25,035 nucleotides of DNA from Didymodactylos carnosus. Lineage: Eukaryota; Rotifera; Eurotatoria; Philodinida; Philodinidae. Position 1 is the first letter of the stretch; every line of letters starts with the position of its first letter. Where the stretch lies: assembly GCA_905250885.1 (NCBI GenBank), contig CAJNOQ010002310.1, forward strand, positions 1-25,035, written 5' to 3'. The notes beneath the pieces were generated by a model, which was not told where the DNA came from, ran no database searches, and saw nothing but the letters and a program-made list of their open reading frames with translations. This document shows positions 1-13,309 of the stretch, piece after piece. The position numbers and the translations under genes were made by a program.

Positions 1-27
1 ATGTATAAAAATGTGATGCTGGAAAAT

Positions 28-127
28 TTGGTGATCAAAAGTATCTTTCTTTGGTGATCATTTGTATCTAAAGGCGTTTGGTGATCAAAAGTATCTTTTT
101 TTGGTGATCAAAACAATTGACACCCTT
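28..127. repeat. Four copies of TTGGTGATCA in a 50-base dimeric repeat
   Basis: TTGGTGATCA at 28-37, 51-60, 78-87 and 101-110, spaced 23, 27 and 23 bases, giving two 50-base higher-order units. Three of the four copies are followed by AAA and linked by GTATCT. It may be a satellite fragment or the subterminal repeat of an element cut by the window edge. Confidence 0.8.
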
Positions 128-3100
128 ATTCTTACATTAAATGAGTAATTTTTTGATCAATTACGATAATGTAGTTAATTTCTTGCTTCATTCTGACTGA
201 ATGAGTGTGTAAAATTTAATTTATGTATAAAACATATTGTGAGTTTTGAAATTGATCAGGCAAATAAAATTATTCTAATTGATCTGTCGTACGTAAATGT
301 ATTATTAAGAGTACGGTTGCTATAAATCGTTATTGTGTTACTCAACTTTGAACTTTTCCTTGAAACATTATCAAGACTTTGTCTTTCAGTTTTCGGTGGA
401 TATTTAGATTTCTCTTTTAAAAGAGATATTCCATGTATCGATAAAAAACGTTCGGCTAATCGTCAATTTTTTTTCAAACCACGCTATCTGAAAATACCAT
501 CTGTTAACCGCTGTTGATTGGCGATTATTTGACGAACTGCAGTTTATCCGTTTACTCTCGATTCATCCCTAATACTCACTTTCAATTTTGATGTCACCTT
601 TGATGTTGTTTGATCTATAAAGTCAATTATGGACGAATCGAGAGAATACCAGTTTGGTTTATCGATGGTTTTTTTCGATAAAACTAGACAGCATAGAATT
701 TGTTCATTTATCTTTGGAGTTTTCGCGCTTCTATTTTATCTGTAATGGATAAATATTGTTTTGTCTATATGTGAGATGTGTATGTCTTATTTCGAAGAAT
801 TTCTTCTATTTGTTGATAGGCATGTATGTGATAAGATTCAAAATTCGTATGTCAAAATGATTATATCAACGTTGATAAAATAATGACATATGTCAACGTT
901 AAAAAGACACAATTTTTTATGCGTAAAAAAGTTGTATCAGTTAAATCATTTATGAAAAATTAATGAATATTCTAGTAAATATTTATGAATAATAATAATA
1001 TAGACGAAATCAACTTATTAAATCGACTATGTACAAACATACTTTAATGAAAAGTTCGCACATTTGAACAACAATATTGGCAAATCTGGGCTAGATTATG
1101 CACCGATTTTGTTTAAGGTATTTTGTTGCTATTAGCAAGAAAATTTACTATTATTTCATTCCCTTTCATTTATACCTCTGTTCTCTTTCTGAAAAATGCT
1201 TTCAACAATTTTTCTCTCTTTATTCATTATTGTCGTTCCATACATCTGTGCTTTGAACAAGTATCACTTATTTCCTCACCACAAATCTATAAACAAGATA
1301 ATATAATTGATAAACCATAAGTTTATGTCATTACATCAGGATTCTAATCTAATGTGTCACTAACGTTCTGTTTTTCTCTTCTCTTTTATGTAAGAATAAC
1401 CACTAGATTTTGACGCAGAGAAATGTACCATATCAAAAGTAATGAAATGGATTGAGCATGAAGATTTATAAGAGATTACTTTTTTATCACAAGCTTTGTT
1501 AGAGAAACACATACTAATCTTTGACTGTTTCAGAGACTTATCTCCTGTTATTTAATAGACCCAAGACTTCTCATGATAGATCCTTTTCTATTGTAAATTA
1601 TTGTCAATAGAGCGTACCAATAGCTATTTTGGACAGTGTTTTTTATAGTCATACTCATGTCGCATGCGTTCATCTGCTGCGCTCTTGAATCTTTAATGTC
1701 ACATGAGCTTTTTCCATTTCTGTTATTTTTTTCTTTCAAAAACGGATATTTTTATATTATGCATCTCTATTTCAGACAATTGTAATAAATAAATTTAATT
1801 ATATTTGGCTTTGGTTTATTCATTCTATATGTTAATATTAACGGAGAAGCATATAGTTATTAATTTCGCTTTTAATTTATACATTCAGGACAGTTGGTAT
1901 CTCTCCTTCATACATATTTGATTGTCATATTATTTCTCTGAATCTTCAGACTCAATTGTTTTAGCCGGTATATAAGGAGAATGACATTTACAGGCCTGGA
2001 GTTAGTTAACTAAGGTAGCACATTTGTTAAGGTTATATATAGGCATCTGTTGGCACCAAAAGTCCTCATAAGAATTTTTTATTCGCAAAGGAGTCATTAA
2101 AGTATGTTCTATCACCTAAGAGTCGACGTCAACACAACTATAATCTTGAGAGAGCTGTCAGCTGGCCAACAGACATGTAAGAAGTATATTAGAGATAAAA
2201 TTATGCATTCAATCACTTGTTGACAGTTTGTCTGTTATAACAAATTCAAGACAGGACATTCAGAAAGTTCATCATCATTAACAACACTTTACATGCAATA
2301 AGCATTTATCTGAATCGCATAGTTATCAATGCTAAAGACGGAACTATGATGTACGATCTACTAAGTAATGAAGTCTCGTATTTGTTAATGCAGTGCGAAG
2401 CATAATCGCATTCTAGCAACAATCGGCGTCTATCTTGATCAGATATCGATATCTAATCTATCTCGATCAGAATTTGTATCATTTTCGGTAACGATTTTCT
2501 TATGGATTAGAAGTACTGTGTCAAAAGTTGAAAAGCAAGTACAGAGTCTGTGGCTGAGTGTGGGAATGCCCCTTTTTTAGGCTTTCTGTACGTATTGTCT
2601 CTTTTCTAGAACATTCAACCTTTATATGCACTACCGTATTGTAAATATACAGCAAAACTTGCGATGCAAATGCTTCCCTTCGCACCGCATTAGCAAGTCT
2701 CGCACAGCGGGATTGCCGTCTAGTTGATATTCTGTATAATATGTCTCTTGAAAGGGAGCAGTTGACTATTTTTTCGAGTTTATTCCGGAAAATGTTATAT
2801 AATTTTATATTTCCAAAAAATCAATTGTTGCTGCGTTGTAAAAAAAAGATTCTACATCAAACATACTTGATCTAGAATATCTAGAATGCACAACTCTCCA
2901 GTTCTATGCGATAATGACTAGAAAATTGTTTTACTGGTACTTAACAGGAGCCTAATAACAGGCAGATACAAAAGTTGAGTGTCATGTTTAGGAGATAATC
3001 GTAGTGGAAGATCATTGTCAGTTTAATAGTCCAGACTAAAAAACTTGTGATCTCACTCAATCCATAAAGGGGCATGCGGTAGATTCTCCATAGTGATAGT

Positions 3101-6100
3101 ATTTATTTCATGTTTTTCTCTTAGGGTATAACTATTTGATATACGGAACTGATCAAATTATATTCCCGATTCAAATTGGCTAAACAGAAGACGTAAAACT
3201 TGAAGTGCATAACGAAGTTGCAATTCAAATTTTTTCTACGATTTCAGATGACTGCAGTCTCTAGTTAGTTGCTCTTTTTTGTGGAAGTGAATGACAGTGA
3301 GCATCTGTTCAGTACATTGAATCTTTCGATCGATACCATTGATATGTAGACGGATAGAGTAAATATATGCCATCGTGATGAAAGATCGATCACAACATTT
3401 CTAACAGTTGATTCCGCATCATTTCTATGTATATACATATCTGTTTTTGCAATTTGATAATCATGATCGATTTTGTTTTTTTCCAAGTGTCTATTTGTCT
3501 AAATTTGATACATGGTAATTATTAGAAAAACAGAAAAAAAAGTATCACTTAAGAAAGGACGATAATAGCAATATGAACTAGTGTCTCTTCGATGAAAATA
3601 AAAAGAAAAATGTTGTTTTTTCCTATTTCTTCTTCTCATATACAGAATCAATTAACAACAATTTATCGGAGAAAAGAAAAAAAATGTATCGAACAAAAGT
3701 AAAGCAAGAAAAGAAGAAAAAAAACTATATCTAGAATTGTGATGAAAAGAAGATTATATGCTCTGTTTATATCTAGGTTTTAAGGCAGTTAAGTTCACTT
3801 AGGAGTCTTTTAGAACTCATGATGTGGTAAACAAATTTTTGCTTTTTTTTGTAATATTTCTATTTTTCGATCGAAATGTGTACAGCATGATTTGAAGAAA
3901 GACTATTCAAGAAAAAGATCTAAAAACGTAATATAGTAGGCTAATTATTGCAGATGAAAGTTCGTTATTTCTCCTCAACTTCTCTCATGATCCAGAAGAA
4001 CTCAAAACTAAACTTTTTACATAAATGAGCTTTATTTTTTTCATTATCTATTTAAGAAATCAAATGTTGCTAAAGATACATGTGGGCAAAGTATATATAT
4101 ATACCGAAAAGTTCGACATCACTTCCTGTTCAGGTACAACAGGAAGAAAATATTCAACGGACTTTCATTAAGTGCATATATCTTGTATTGCACAGTTAAG
4201 TGTGACTCAGCTTTGTCTAGTATCAAAGTATTTCTAGAATCAGAATCTTTAAGATTTGGAAGTATGCAAAATACATACACATCGTCTCAAGTACGATGTA
4301 TAGCACAATTTCGTCTTCGTGGTTTATTAAAGTTTTATCAACTTCAGCAGTTAAGACTAGATTTGGTTAAATTTTCATCACACCAGAATGAAAATATGTG
4401 CAGTATGAACGAATTTAAACAGATTCTTATTGATTACTGATTGTGTTTGAACTGTTGATATTGGATGAAAGCGAAGTCAGTTCCAGCAGTAATACTCTAC
4501 CTTTTAGAGGGATTTTTTTCAGCAAAAAGCGCTTAAAAATTCTTAGTCGTCTTTATAAATCATGCTTAGTATAATTATTATCTAATTCCTTGTTCCATAT
4601 GACTAGTATATTATAAAAGAGTAATCTAGACAATTCTTACTAAAATATAACATTTTAGGATTCTTAGCTTTTCTACGTGATCTATCGAACTGTACCATAA
4701 AAGCTGAAAAATATATTTGAGATCTGTCTAAGATGGTCATAATTTCATATACTTTTCTTCAGTGTTTTCAATTTTAGTCACTTTTAAGCGATATGAACTT
4801 ATACTATAGATTACGACAGTATTATTCTGAGCTTGACAGTTTTCAAAAACTTTTTTCATAGATTGAAGGAAGTCAACTTTATTGAGTTTTAAGAACTGTG
4901 TTTTTAAGCAAATGTAAGATTATTAATTATGGATTATTTAAATCATCAAGCCATGATTTTTTTGTATTTCTAGAATTTCAAAATCTCATCATATCTGTTA
5001 GAGATTAGACCTTTTGATAAAATTTCGTCTCAAATTTGACAATTTTTGCGAAGAACAATATGTGTTAGATATCAAGGTACGGTCTTCTCCTTTTCCTTAC
5101 ATTTTCAAATTACATTCGTGTAGATCTAGGCTTTTTATAACGTTTTTCATGATATCTTATTAGGAAAAATGAAGAAAGAGCCAATGCTTGACTTTTGAAG
5201 TTGTATTTTTCCTACTAGAAATATATTTACCTGTAGAAAGTTGATTGCTTTGACCTTGTTGTAGTCCGACGATTCAAAAATAAGTTGATTTATATTGTTC
5301 AAAGATGACTATCTAAAAAAATCACATCCTGTATTTCTTACTTAATTTTCTTAGAATGAAATATAAGAATTAGATTTGATTGTATAACAAATTGTCATCA
5401 CTACTAGCGGATCATAGTAGTTTGTTTATCAAGATGTATATCCTCGTTATCTCTAATTGCTTTATTTTTATAACAGATACCAAGTTGATATCAAAGTAAT
5501 CGTACATAAGAATATAAATATGTTTTGATAAGAAAAAACATACTTTAAATGAATTTTAAAGAGTTTTGTTGTTATTGTTTATTTATCCTTCGTACACCCA
5601 TACAAAAATGTCAAAATTAGTTGTCTGCTTGTGATAAATTCATTAATCAATATATATGGAATAGTAGTTATGTGTCGAATGACAACAGTTGTCACTAACC
5701 AGAAATTTTTGAGGAATCTGCAAGCAACGTTGCCGTTTTTCTCATCTTTGATTATTTGATAAACAGAAATGAAAGATTGTGAGCGTAAATAAGTCTCCTA
5801 ATTTCTCAGTTATTATTGCTATTTATCAGATTCAAAACAAACACGATTTTACCTTTGTTAACAAGTATAAAACAGTTTTTCAAAATAACAAGAATTAATA
5901 GATTCAAAATGTCCGATGGTATTTCACAAGAAATCAGTTATTCAAAGTATGTTCATTCAAGCTGAAAATTTTCTACTAGTAAAAATTTTTCATTGGTAAG
6001 ATGATTAGAGTCACACAGTTTTGAGGAAGTTGTGGTATCATGATTTTCTATGCCCTATTAAGGTTTAAGGTATTTAGTCAAATAGAAATCTATTTTTTTT

Positions 6101-6181
6101 GAAGGATAAATGTTTTCGTTAATCATCTATTGGCAATAAAAAATGTTGACCATATTAAAATTCACGCAGTAGAATACACAG
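128..6181. other. Non-coding desert, about 6 kb
   Basis: Stop codons are dense in all frames and the few open frames (60-85 codons) have no recognisable sequence or splice support. Small items: a perfect 14-base palindrome at 2441-2454 and a hairpin at 4122-4146 (nine-bp stem CTTCCTGTT/AACAGGAAG, seven-base loop). No gene seen. Confidence 0.6.
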
Positions 6182-6505
6182 GATTGGCAAAAATGGTTTT
6201 CCAGGAGATAGAACTCAAACTACAAATGATACACGAATGATAAATATAGAGAATCAATGTTTATTTTTTTTGGGTTGGCAAGATTTTTTTCCATTAAACT
6301 TATTAAAAACATTGTGTCATTCCTGTGTTCCGTAAAATTTTAGAAATTTTCACAATTCTATAGTCAATAACCGTCATACTGATTGTTAATTATACTCATT
6401 AATCTCATTCTAAATAAGCATTAAATTGATAGCTTCATTTTTATATCATTTATAGTTTGAACTCTACCCACCGCCACCCTTCTGGAAAAACATTTTTGCC
6501 AAATC
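6182..6505. mobile_element. Foldback/MITE-like element, 324 bases
   Basis: The left arm 6182-6231 (GATTGGCAAAAATGGTTTTC...) matches the reverse complement of 6444-6505 (GATTTGGCAAAAATGTTTTT...) over about 50 bases. It has several mismatches and a ~12-base insert in the right arm carrying the GC-rich CCACCGCCACCC. A partial extra copy of the end motif is at about 6274 (GGTTGGCAAGATTTTTTTCC). Target duplication not identified. Confidence 0.6.
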
Positions 6506-7606
6506 TATACTATCGGAAAATATAACTCTGAAGAAGTTTCTACATGCATTCGCGTAATTCTATGTTGAAGCAGAGAGATAAATAAACCTCTGATTTTGAG
6601 AGAGCACGTTTTTCATCGAAATAAGCACAAAACTGAAGACTGGTATGTGTATTAGACTACTTTCATCCCTATATATCAGAATATGTCACAATGATTTTCG
6701 TCGATCACGGATGTTAAATTAGTTTGTACTTGATTTAAAACAGTGATTTCTAATGATTTTTTGTTTTTGCATGGTAGTAGTTAAAACAGAAAGATGTTTT
6801 TGATGTTGATCGGTTGTTTCAATTATTGTATTCTTGCTGTTTGACGTTCGATTAATTGTAATAATCATAAAGAGTTAAAATATGTTCGTTTTTGTTTATT
6901 ATCATCCTCATTAAAACTGAAAGTGGAATGAACAATTGATGCTGTTATTAATAAAAACGGATTCGATATGAAAAAGTTGATAGGTTGCTTTAATTCTCTT
7001 ATTGTTAGTTTCCATAACTATTATCTCTAGTATGAACAGATATATCTTCTAGTGAATAATAATTACAAAATTTCATTAAATTCGGATTTATAGTCGATTT
7101 AGTGCATTTACTGTTTGTTTTGTATCATTCAGTTTTTGTTGTTGTTGATTGTGAATTTTGCTCGTTCTTATTCTGATCTTCTTTATCAAACGGTATAAAA
7201 TGTATTTTAATAAATAATAGCGATCAGTACTAAAGTCAGTTTAAAAGATTATTTAATTAGTCGAAAAAGTGTAATAGTTTAATTGAAAGAGAATATGAGG
7301 TATACGATCAGAAATTAGTTGCGAAAGGAATCATATAGTACTCTTGATATACAGTCATATATATCGAAGTGTTTATTTGATTAAAATAACAGTGTATGCG
7401 AATGTGAGCCTTAGAATAAAAACTGTTTCATTCATCGGTAGCATTAGATGATTATTATCTTAAATATATATACAATTCATATCTATTTCAACGCAAACAT
7501 ATAAGGTATGAATGAAAAATAAAAAAATTTTCCTAAGAAAGATTATTATCATCATAATACAAAAGTGCTTCTATTATTCTTGCAGTATTTCGATTATTGT
7601 TGTTGT

Positions 7607-7664
7607 GAGAGAAAGAGAAAGAGAAAGAGAGAGAGAGAGAAAGAGAGAGAGAGAAAGAAAGAAA
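7607..7664. repeat. GA/GAAA-rich purine microsatellite
   Basis: 58 bases made only of A and G on the plus strand, mixing GA and GAAA units, then a gap and GTGAGTGAGA. Confidence 0.9.
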
Positions 7665-8365
7665 TAATGAGTGAGTGAGATAATATAATACTAAGTATAT
7701 GGTTGATTACTTGTCGTATTGATCATTGATGGTCTGGTGGAGATAGAAAACGAATATGATTGTCTATAGATTTATAGAAATAAACCTTCTTCAGACACGT
7801 GAGGGATCTATCATTGAATTAAATGCACTGATTGCTACTAAAATAACCTTTATTGTCTGTTGGTTTTCTATGCTTATTATTTGGATAATTATTAATGATG
7901 TAAAACACACACTTTTGTCTGAAGACAGACAAGCAGATAGACACTATAAATAAATCGATATCAAGATTTTTATCATAGAGAACAAAATATTTTCACATAT
8001 TGAAAACAGTAATTTGAGTTTTGAGTTAAGTTTTTTTTGTTAACTTTATTTCAAAGGTAAAAAGATATTCTCTCTCCTGAATCTTACTGATGTACATTAT
8101 TATTGTCAAACTAAAAATTTCATTTTTCAATAATAAAATTTTCATATCACCAAAGACATTTTGTATGTATGTGTGTCTGTGTCTGTTATGTAATAGGTAA
8201 ATTCTACTCTAGTAGTAAATTAAATTTCTATTTAGATTGATTGTTTTTCTCTCTATATCATTATATCTGTCGAGTAATAGTGAGTGAAAGTTGTTAGTAT
8301 AACTAACATATATAAATAGCATAAACCAATAATAATTGTTCGTCATGTAATAAATAATAAAAGTA

Positions 8366-8381
8366 ATATATATATATATAT
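8366..8381. repeat. TA microsatellite
   Basis: 16-base alternating AT run. Confidence 0.85.
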
Positions 8382-9765
8382 TTAATCTTCATCTCATATC
8401 GCACTCATTCATATTATACACATATAATCAAGTCTAATAACAAAATTAAGCAATATATTACACTTTTTTTTCTTCATTTTTTTGTGTTACCTATAATTCA
8501 AGTCATGCAAGTTTTATTTTATACATTACTATAGTATCCATTGATGTTGAACGGTAATTATAGACTATACTTTTCTATTAATTTTTATAGGATTGAGGTT
8601 GTCAGACTTTGTTAATAATATTTCAAGTGAAAAATTATTATTTCATATTAGTCATCATGGTTCATCAATAAATATTTTCATTCTAAAAAAAAAAAATATT
8701 TGTTTTATGATCGAATTTTTTTTTTCTTCAAATTCGTAACAAATAGAATATAATCATTAGATTTCTTTTGGAACTTTTTCTCTCTCATATTAGAACTTGA
8801 GTTGTGATGATGAAAGCGAAGCAATTTTTCTCTATGTTCTTATATATTGTTTAGAAGAAGAAGAAAAAAAAGAGAAAGAATCGAGGTCATTGAAAGACTA
8901 CAAACGTTATGTCATAGAAAACAATGCGTATATTATTGGTGGTAATCGTTTTGAACATGATTGAATGTCAAATAAGAACGATAATAGTGGTTACTTTTAA
9001 AAGCACACAGATATATGTATTTAATCAAATATACAGAAGACAATGACTTTTCTCTTTTTTTCTCTTGCGTTTTATTATATGTTCAATTTCTTTTACTTTG
9101 TTGTACACATCTATCTTCACTTCTACAAGAAAATAAATGTATTAAATCAACATCAAAATTTTTTTTTCATTTAAACTTTTTTTTAAAAAAGAAAAAAAGA
9201 AGACATTTCTTTGTCTTTAGACTAAATTTTATCAGATTTAAAGGTATGAGATATAATTCGTGGTGTTAGTTTTTGTGATTAAATGATCTTACAATATCAA
9301 CATTTTCTTTTAGTTGTTAAACTGTAATTCTCAAAGTTTCATATATAAATTTTTATAACATTTTTTTTGAGCATCTATCTTATTAATTGATATCTTCTTC
9401 ACTTGCTAGTTTAATGGGTTAATATCCGATTTTGAGGTGAAAAATGTTAATAACCTTATTAAACTGACTATCAAATATCAATCGTAATATCATTTTTATA
9501 TTCGTAAAATGATTAGTGTTCGACATCATAATAATGTGTTATATGAAATTGTTTAATAACTTGTCATTGTATCTCGCAAAAAATTTCACTTCTATTATTT
9601 TGAGTATAGAGAATTGATATATGTGAATAAGAGCTATACACATGTTTAAAGATAGATCATTGATATGTATTAAAAAATGATTTAAATCATAAATTAACAA
9701 AATATTTCTCTTAAATAGATGTACTTCAAATGTGAGAGATATGAACCATAGAGAATGGTTGGATG

Positions 9766-9791
9766 TATATATATATATATATATATATATA
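9766..9791. repeat. TA microsatellite
   Basis: 26 bases of uninterrupted TA (13 units). Confidence 0.9.
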
Positions 9792-10324
9792 CGGGTTTAT
9801 GATTATATATTAGCGTCTTTATTACGTACATTTTTTATTTCACTTACTCCACTTAAAATTCGACTCTCCATTGGTGGTTAATTATATGACATAGGGAATA
9901 TAAATAAAAATCGTTTTAATCGATACAACTCAAGTAAGTAGAATAGTCTAGTTTTAATGTTATGTTTTTTGAAACAAATAACTTTGTATACATTTTCTGA
10001 TCATTTATTTTCTGTTAAAAACTATTGAGGATGTAGAACAAATCACTAATCGTTGATCACAATTTTAAGTGTCAAGAACCATGGTAGACTAGCATTATTT
10101 TATTTTATCTTTTCTACCAGACGCTATATCGTTCTCATTATTAAGTGATTCATGTTTATATTAAATCCGTTGGAGTATAAAAGGTCAAAAATCAATTAAA
10201 TTGCGTGAATCAATGAGAATGTATTTGTCTATTTTGTTTTATGACACTTATTAAGTTTGTTAAAATCATTGCACGAGATATTAGATAAATATAAGAAAAG
10301 TGTATTGATAAATTGATTTTATTT

Positions 10325-10340
10325 TGTGTGTGTGTGTGTG
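10325..10340. repeat. TG microsatellite
   Basis: Eight TG units in a row. Confidence 0.9.
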
Positions 10341-11019
10341 CAGCGTATAAAAATGATATTTTATCTAGTCAAGAGATGAGGACGAAGTTTGGCTACTATA
10401 GATTAGCTTAGTTCTTGGAATAGATCATGAAAATATTACCAAAATTTTGCTCAGTTTTGGCATTCGATTAGTTTATTCAATATAATGAATATCTTTTACA
10501 GAAATAATACATAATGAACTATATAACATCGTCTGTTTCTATTTCCATCGAGCAGACGAAGTGAAGTGGCAGTGTTATGAAGAAAATACAAAACTAGGGA
10601 ATGGATCAACAAGGAAACATTCATGTTTGCTAGTGAAAAAAAACTAAATATATATATTAGTTCTGGAAAGTATACTTCTTCAAGAAATTAACGGAGATTT
10701 CTATTTCCCAGCAAATGTATAGATTCATTTATAAAAATAGATTTCTATTTACCATACACTCTCTATTCGAGAATCGCATTAAAAACCTCGAGGTATTCTC
10801 ATGAAGGTCATATGAAGTTTTTTAACTTTTTTCGTTAATTTTTGAAGATTCTAGTTAGTATTTATGCATTCCATGGTTTTGTTTATGCGATGGGCAAGAT
10901 TAGTATGGACGGGATTTCATCGAGACTTGCACAGAACTTCCAAAGAAATTCAATGTAGAACAAGAGTTTCGAATTTCTTACAGAATTTTCGTTTAGAGTT
11001 AGTCCGTCGCGATAAGTTA

Positions 11020-11097
11020 GACATAAAAAGATTAGCGTAAAAGTCTACAACCAACGTATGTTTTTGGTTGTAGAATTTCATGCTTAATTTTTACGTC
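11020..11097. repeat. 78-nt imperfect hairpin with ~34-bp stem (miRNA-precursor-like)
   Basis: The innermost stem CTACAACCAA/TTGGTTGTAG is perfect ten-bp with a nine-base loop (11055-11063). The stem continues outward with scattered mismatches and one bulge to GAC/GTC at the base. Size and shape resemble an animal miRNA precursor, but a small MITE would look the same. Confidence 0.45.
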
Positions 11098-11673
11098 ATA
11101 TTGTTTCAACCCTGTATATCAGGGGGAAAGAATTTAATTGATAGGTCGAATAGAATAAGATAGGAGAAGAATTGGATTTAAATTTTGCTTATTGATCGAT
11201 AATCATCTTTTAGACTAGAGATTTTAGTCTGGAAATGTAAACTTCCGCCAATTTTATACTTTACTCATAACAAAGTCAATAACCAAGATCTTCGATTCGC
11301 TTTTCTTTTACAAATAAAAATTAATCAGAAAACTAGGAGTTCGTCAAAATTGATAAGCAAAAATGACAATACCAACGTCTCTCAAATATAATATATTGAC
11401 TCATTTTCATTGTAGCCTATCTTGTCCTTAAAAGTTCTTACACATTAGCTGCGGCTCTACACGTTAGTAAAGGAGTTAATCAAGCGCGTAGGAAATTTTT
11501 TTTATTTATGCATAACAATTGTAAAGTAATCGATATGATGATAGAATAATTAAGCGTTTACTTACTTCCATCTGCTGAATTGTAAAACAGAAAGTCTGAC
11601 TAAGCTTATGTCTAACGCAAAATCCATCTTATATTTCTCAAAAAAAAATTATCTTTGTTCGCTATTTTCTGAT
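11098..11673. other. Non-coding stretch between the hairpin and the 800-base element
   Basis: AT-rich, no coding signal or repeat structure that I could support, apart from a CCCTG-TATAT-CAGGG mini-hairpin just after the 11020-11097 hairpin. Confidence 0.5.
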
Positions 11674-12473
11674 GAGGCAACCTCACCAAGTAATTTCTCG
11701 GGTTTTCCTTGGAATACACTTTATTACAGGTAGAGGTGTCAATCGATCATTTGGTCAGCGGTGGCTGGCTAAGACATTTTTCCGATCGACGGTGGCAGCT
11801 GGAAGAATCTTAAAATTTTTTCGCCTTTGGCGGCGACTGAATGTTTCTTTTTGCCTTATGTGCAATTTCTACAAAAAGCAACTACAAAACTTCTCAAGAT
11901 TTTTCATCGGCACCTGCGGCTTATTGGTTGACACGTTTAATAACAGGTAGTTTCTGATGCTGATTGCGAACTTAATTATTGTTTGTCCTCATAAGTCCTT
12001 CTTGGATGAACCTACAGAAATCGGATTTCTAGAGAACCCTGATAGGACACATTCTAAAGCTGTGAGGTCTAAGATTATAAGCTATGTGGGTTGAGCAGTA
12101 GGCGTAGAACATAGTAGTGTACAGGATGAGAAATCGAATACCCCAAGTTTACTTTTGGATAATTGAGTCCAACTGTAAATTTGATTCTTTAAAATTCACA
12201 GTCTTAGTGTTCGATGCCAGCAACTGTATAGTGTTGTTTTGTGCTTCGCGTTCCTTCTGTCCTATTCTCTCTCTCTCTCTTTCAGGTCGTAGGGTCATAT
12301 TGTGTTTACTCATAGAGATAAGTAAGTTTTTGGGATTAAGACATCAATTTCTGTAGAATTATAAATCTTGCTGGTCTTAATTTAACGGAAAATCTAAACT
12401 TTTCAGCTTTTATTTACCTGTTATAAAGTATATTCCGAGAAAAAGCCGAGAAATCACTTGGTGAGGTTCCCTC
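11674..12473. mobile_element. Non-autonomous element, ~800 bases, with ~33-base terminal inverted repeats
   Basis: The left end GAGGCAACCTCACCAAGTAA (11674 on) and the reverse complement of the right end (GAGGGAACCTCACCAAGTGA) continue together through ATTTCTCGG and TTTT with only three mismatches over 33 bases. The interior is GC-richer than the flanks. No clear target duplication is seen and no transposase frame is present, so the superfamily is open. The 92-codon open frame at 11672 lies within it and has no recognisable product. Confidence 0.75.
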
Positions 12474-13309
12474 GTGAGTCATTCTTCTTTGTTGAATGAC
12501 TTGAGTTATCGAATGTAAAACAAAAGTATATTAAGAAATTTTTCTTATAAAACTTACTGACAATATTTTCGACATAACAGCTGAGAAGAATTTGTGTTGA
12601 GTAACGAATTTTTTGGCTGTTCCACCGAGAAAGTTACACACAAGTGTTCTGTAATTTTCAAATTTTAATCGAGGTCTTTTGTCTACTGTTAGTTGCTCTT
12701 ATAAGACTATTTAAAAGAATCACATTCAAAAGAATGATTCAACTCTGTCCAAATCATGTAATTGAAATCACGTAAAAATGGACTTTTTACCAAAATTTAA
12801 GCTCTGTTGGAACCAAAATAGAGAAAATGATGCTCAAAACGACAAGATTTTCCAAAACGACAGAACCATTTCTCCTGCAATATAACTAGTTATTGAAAAA
12901 AATACAATTTTAAAGCGAGAAAAATGATATTTTATTGACATATAGTATATTCTCAATTTTTTGTTGTATATAGATGAGGGCATCATGTCTCTTCGTACTA
13001 TATCGATACATCTAACAGAATGTTTGACTGTCTTATTTTTTCCATTTCGATCCTGACATCCATTTTTGTCTTGGCTTGTTTCAATTAGTTCTCTTATTTG
13101 TTGACCAATTATTCTGATTGATAGATTGAATGCACTAACTTCTCACTCATTTTGTCTACACTACTACAAATATTGATTATCGCTGTAGTAAATTAGTGAC
13201 ACAGAAGGTTTAAGACCGTTTCAATTGATTCGTTGTTTGTCGTCTTCCTCCCGTATGTGAATTGTTCTTGTCTGACTCCTGTTTTTCGTTTATTTTAAGA
13301 TCGCTGGTA
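12474..13309. other. Immediate upstream region of NOS1AP
   Basis: No TATA-box/initiator arrangement stands out. The frame of the start codon is closed by TGA at 13226-13228. The promoter is not identifiable and may lie further left if the acceptor at 13299 joins a 5'UTR exon. Confidence 0.5.
13298..13299 (+). promoter_or_regulatory. Candidate splice acceptor 10 bases upstream of the NOS1AP start codon
   Basis: AG after a T/C-rich tract (TCCTGTTTTTCGTTTATTTTAAG). It would serve a 5'UTR intron from an upstream exon in the desert to the left, or spliced-leader trans-splicing. No matching 5' exon could be identified. Confidence 0.4.

Larger units (their letters stand above)
6506..11019. other. 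Non-coding AT-rich stretch with microsatellites, about 4.5 kb
   Basis: Very AT-rich, no credible coding sequence on either strand. Holds the GA tract, the TA tracts and the TG tract listed separately. Upstream non-coding exons or enhancers of NOS1AP could be here but nothing in the sequence identifies them. Confidence 0.6.

Noticed and set aside
2380..2700. Possible inverted repeat (TTCGCACTGCATTA-like words at ~2385-2405 and ~2678-2695)
   Set aside because: Only short blocks match, with several gaps; not clearly above chance without an alignment score.
4183..4440. 85-codon open frame
   Set aside because: No recognisable motif, no splice context and no homology that I can name; likely chance.
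11672..11950. 92-codon open frame
   Set aside because: Lies within and starts at the edge of the 800-base inverted-repeat element; the sequence resembles no transposase.
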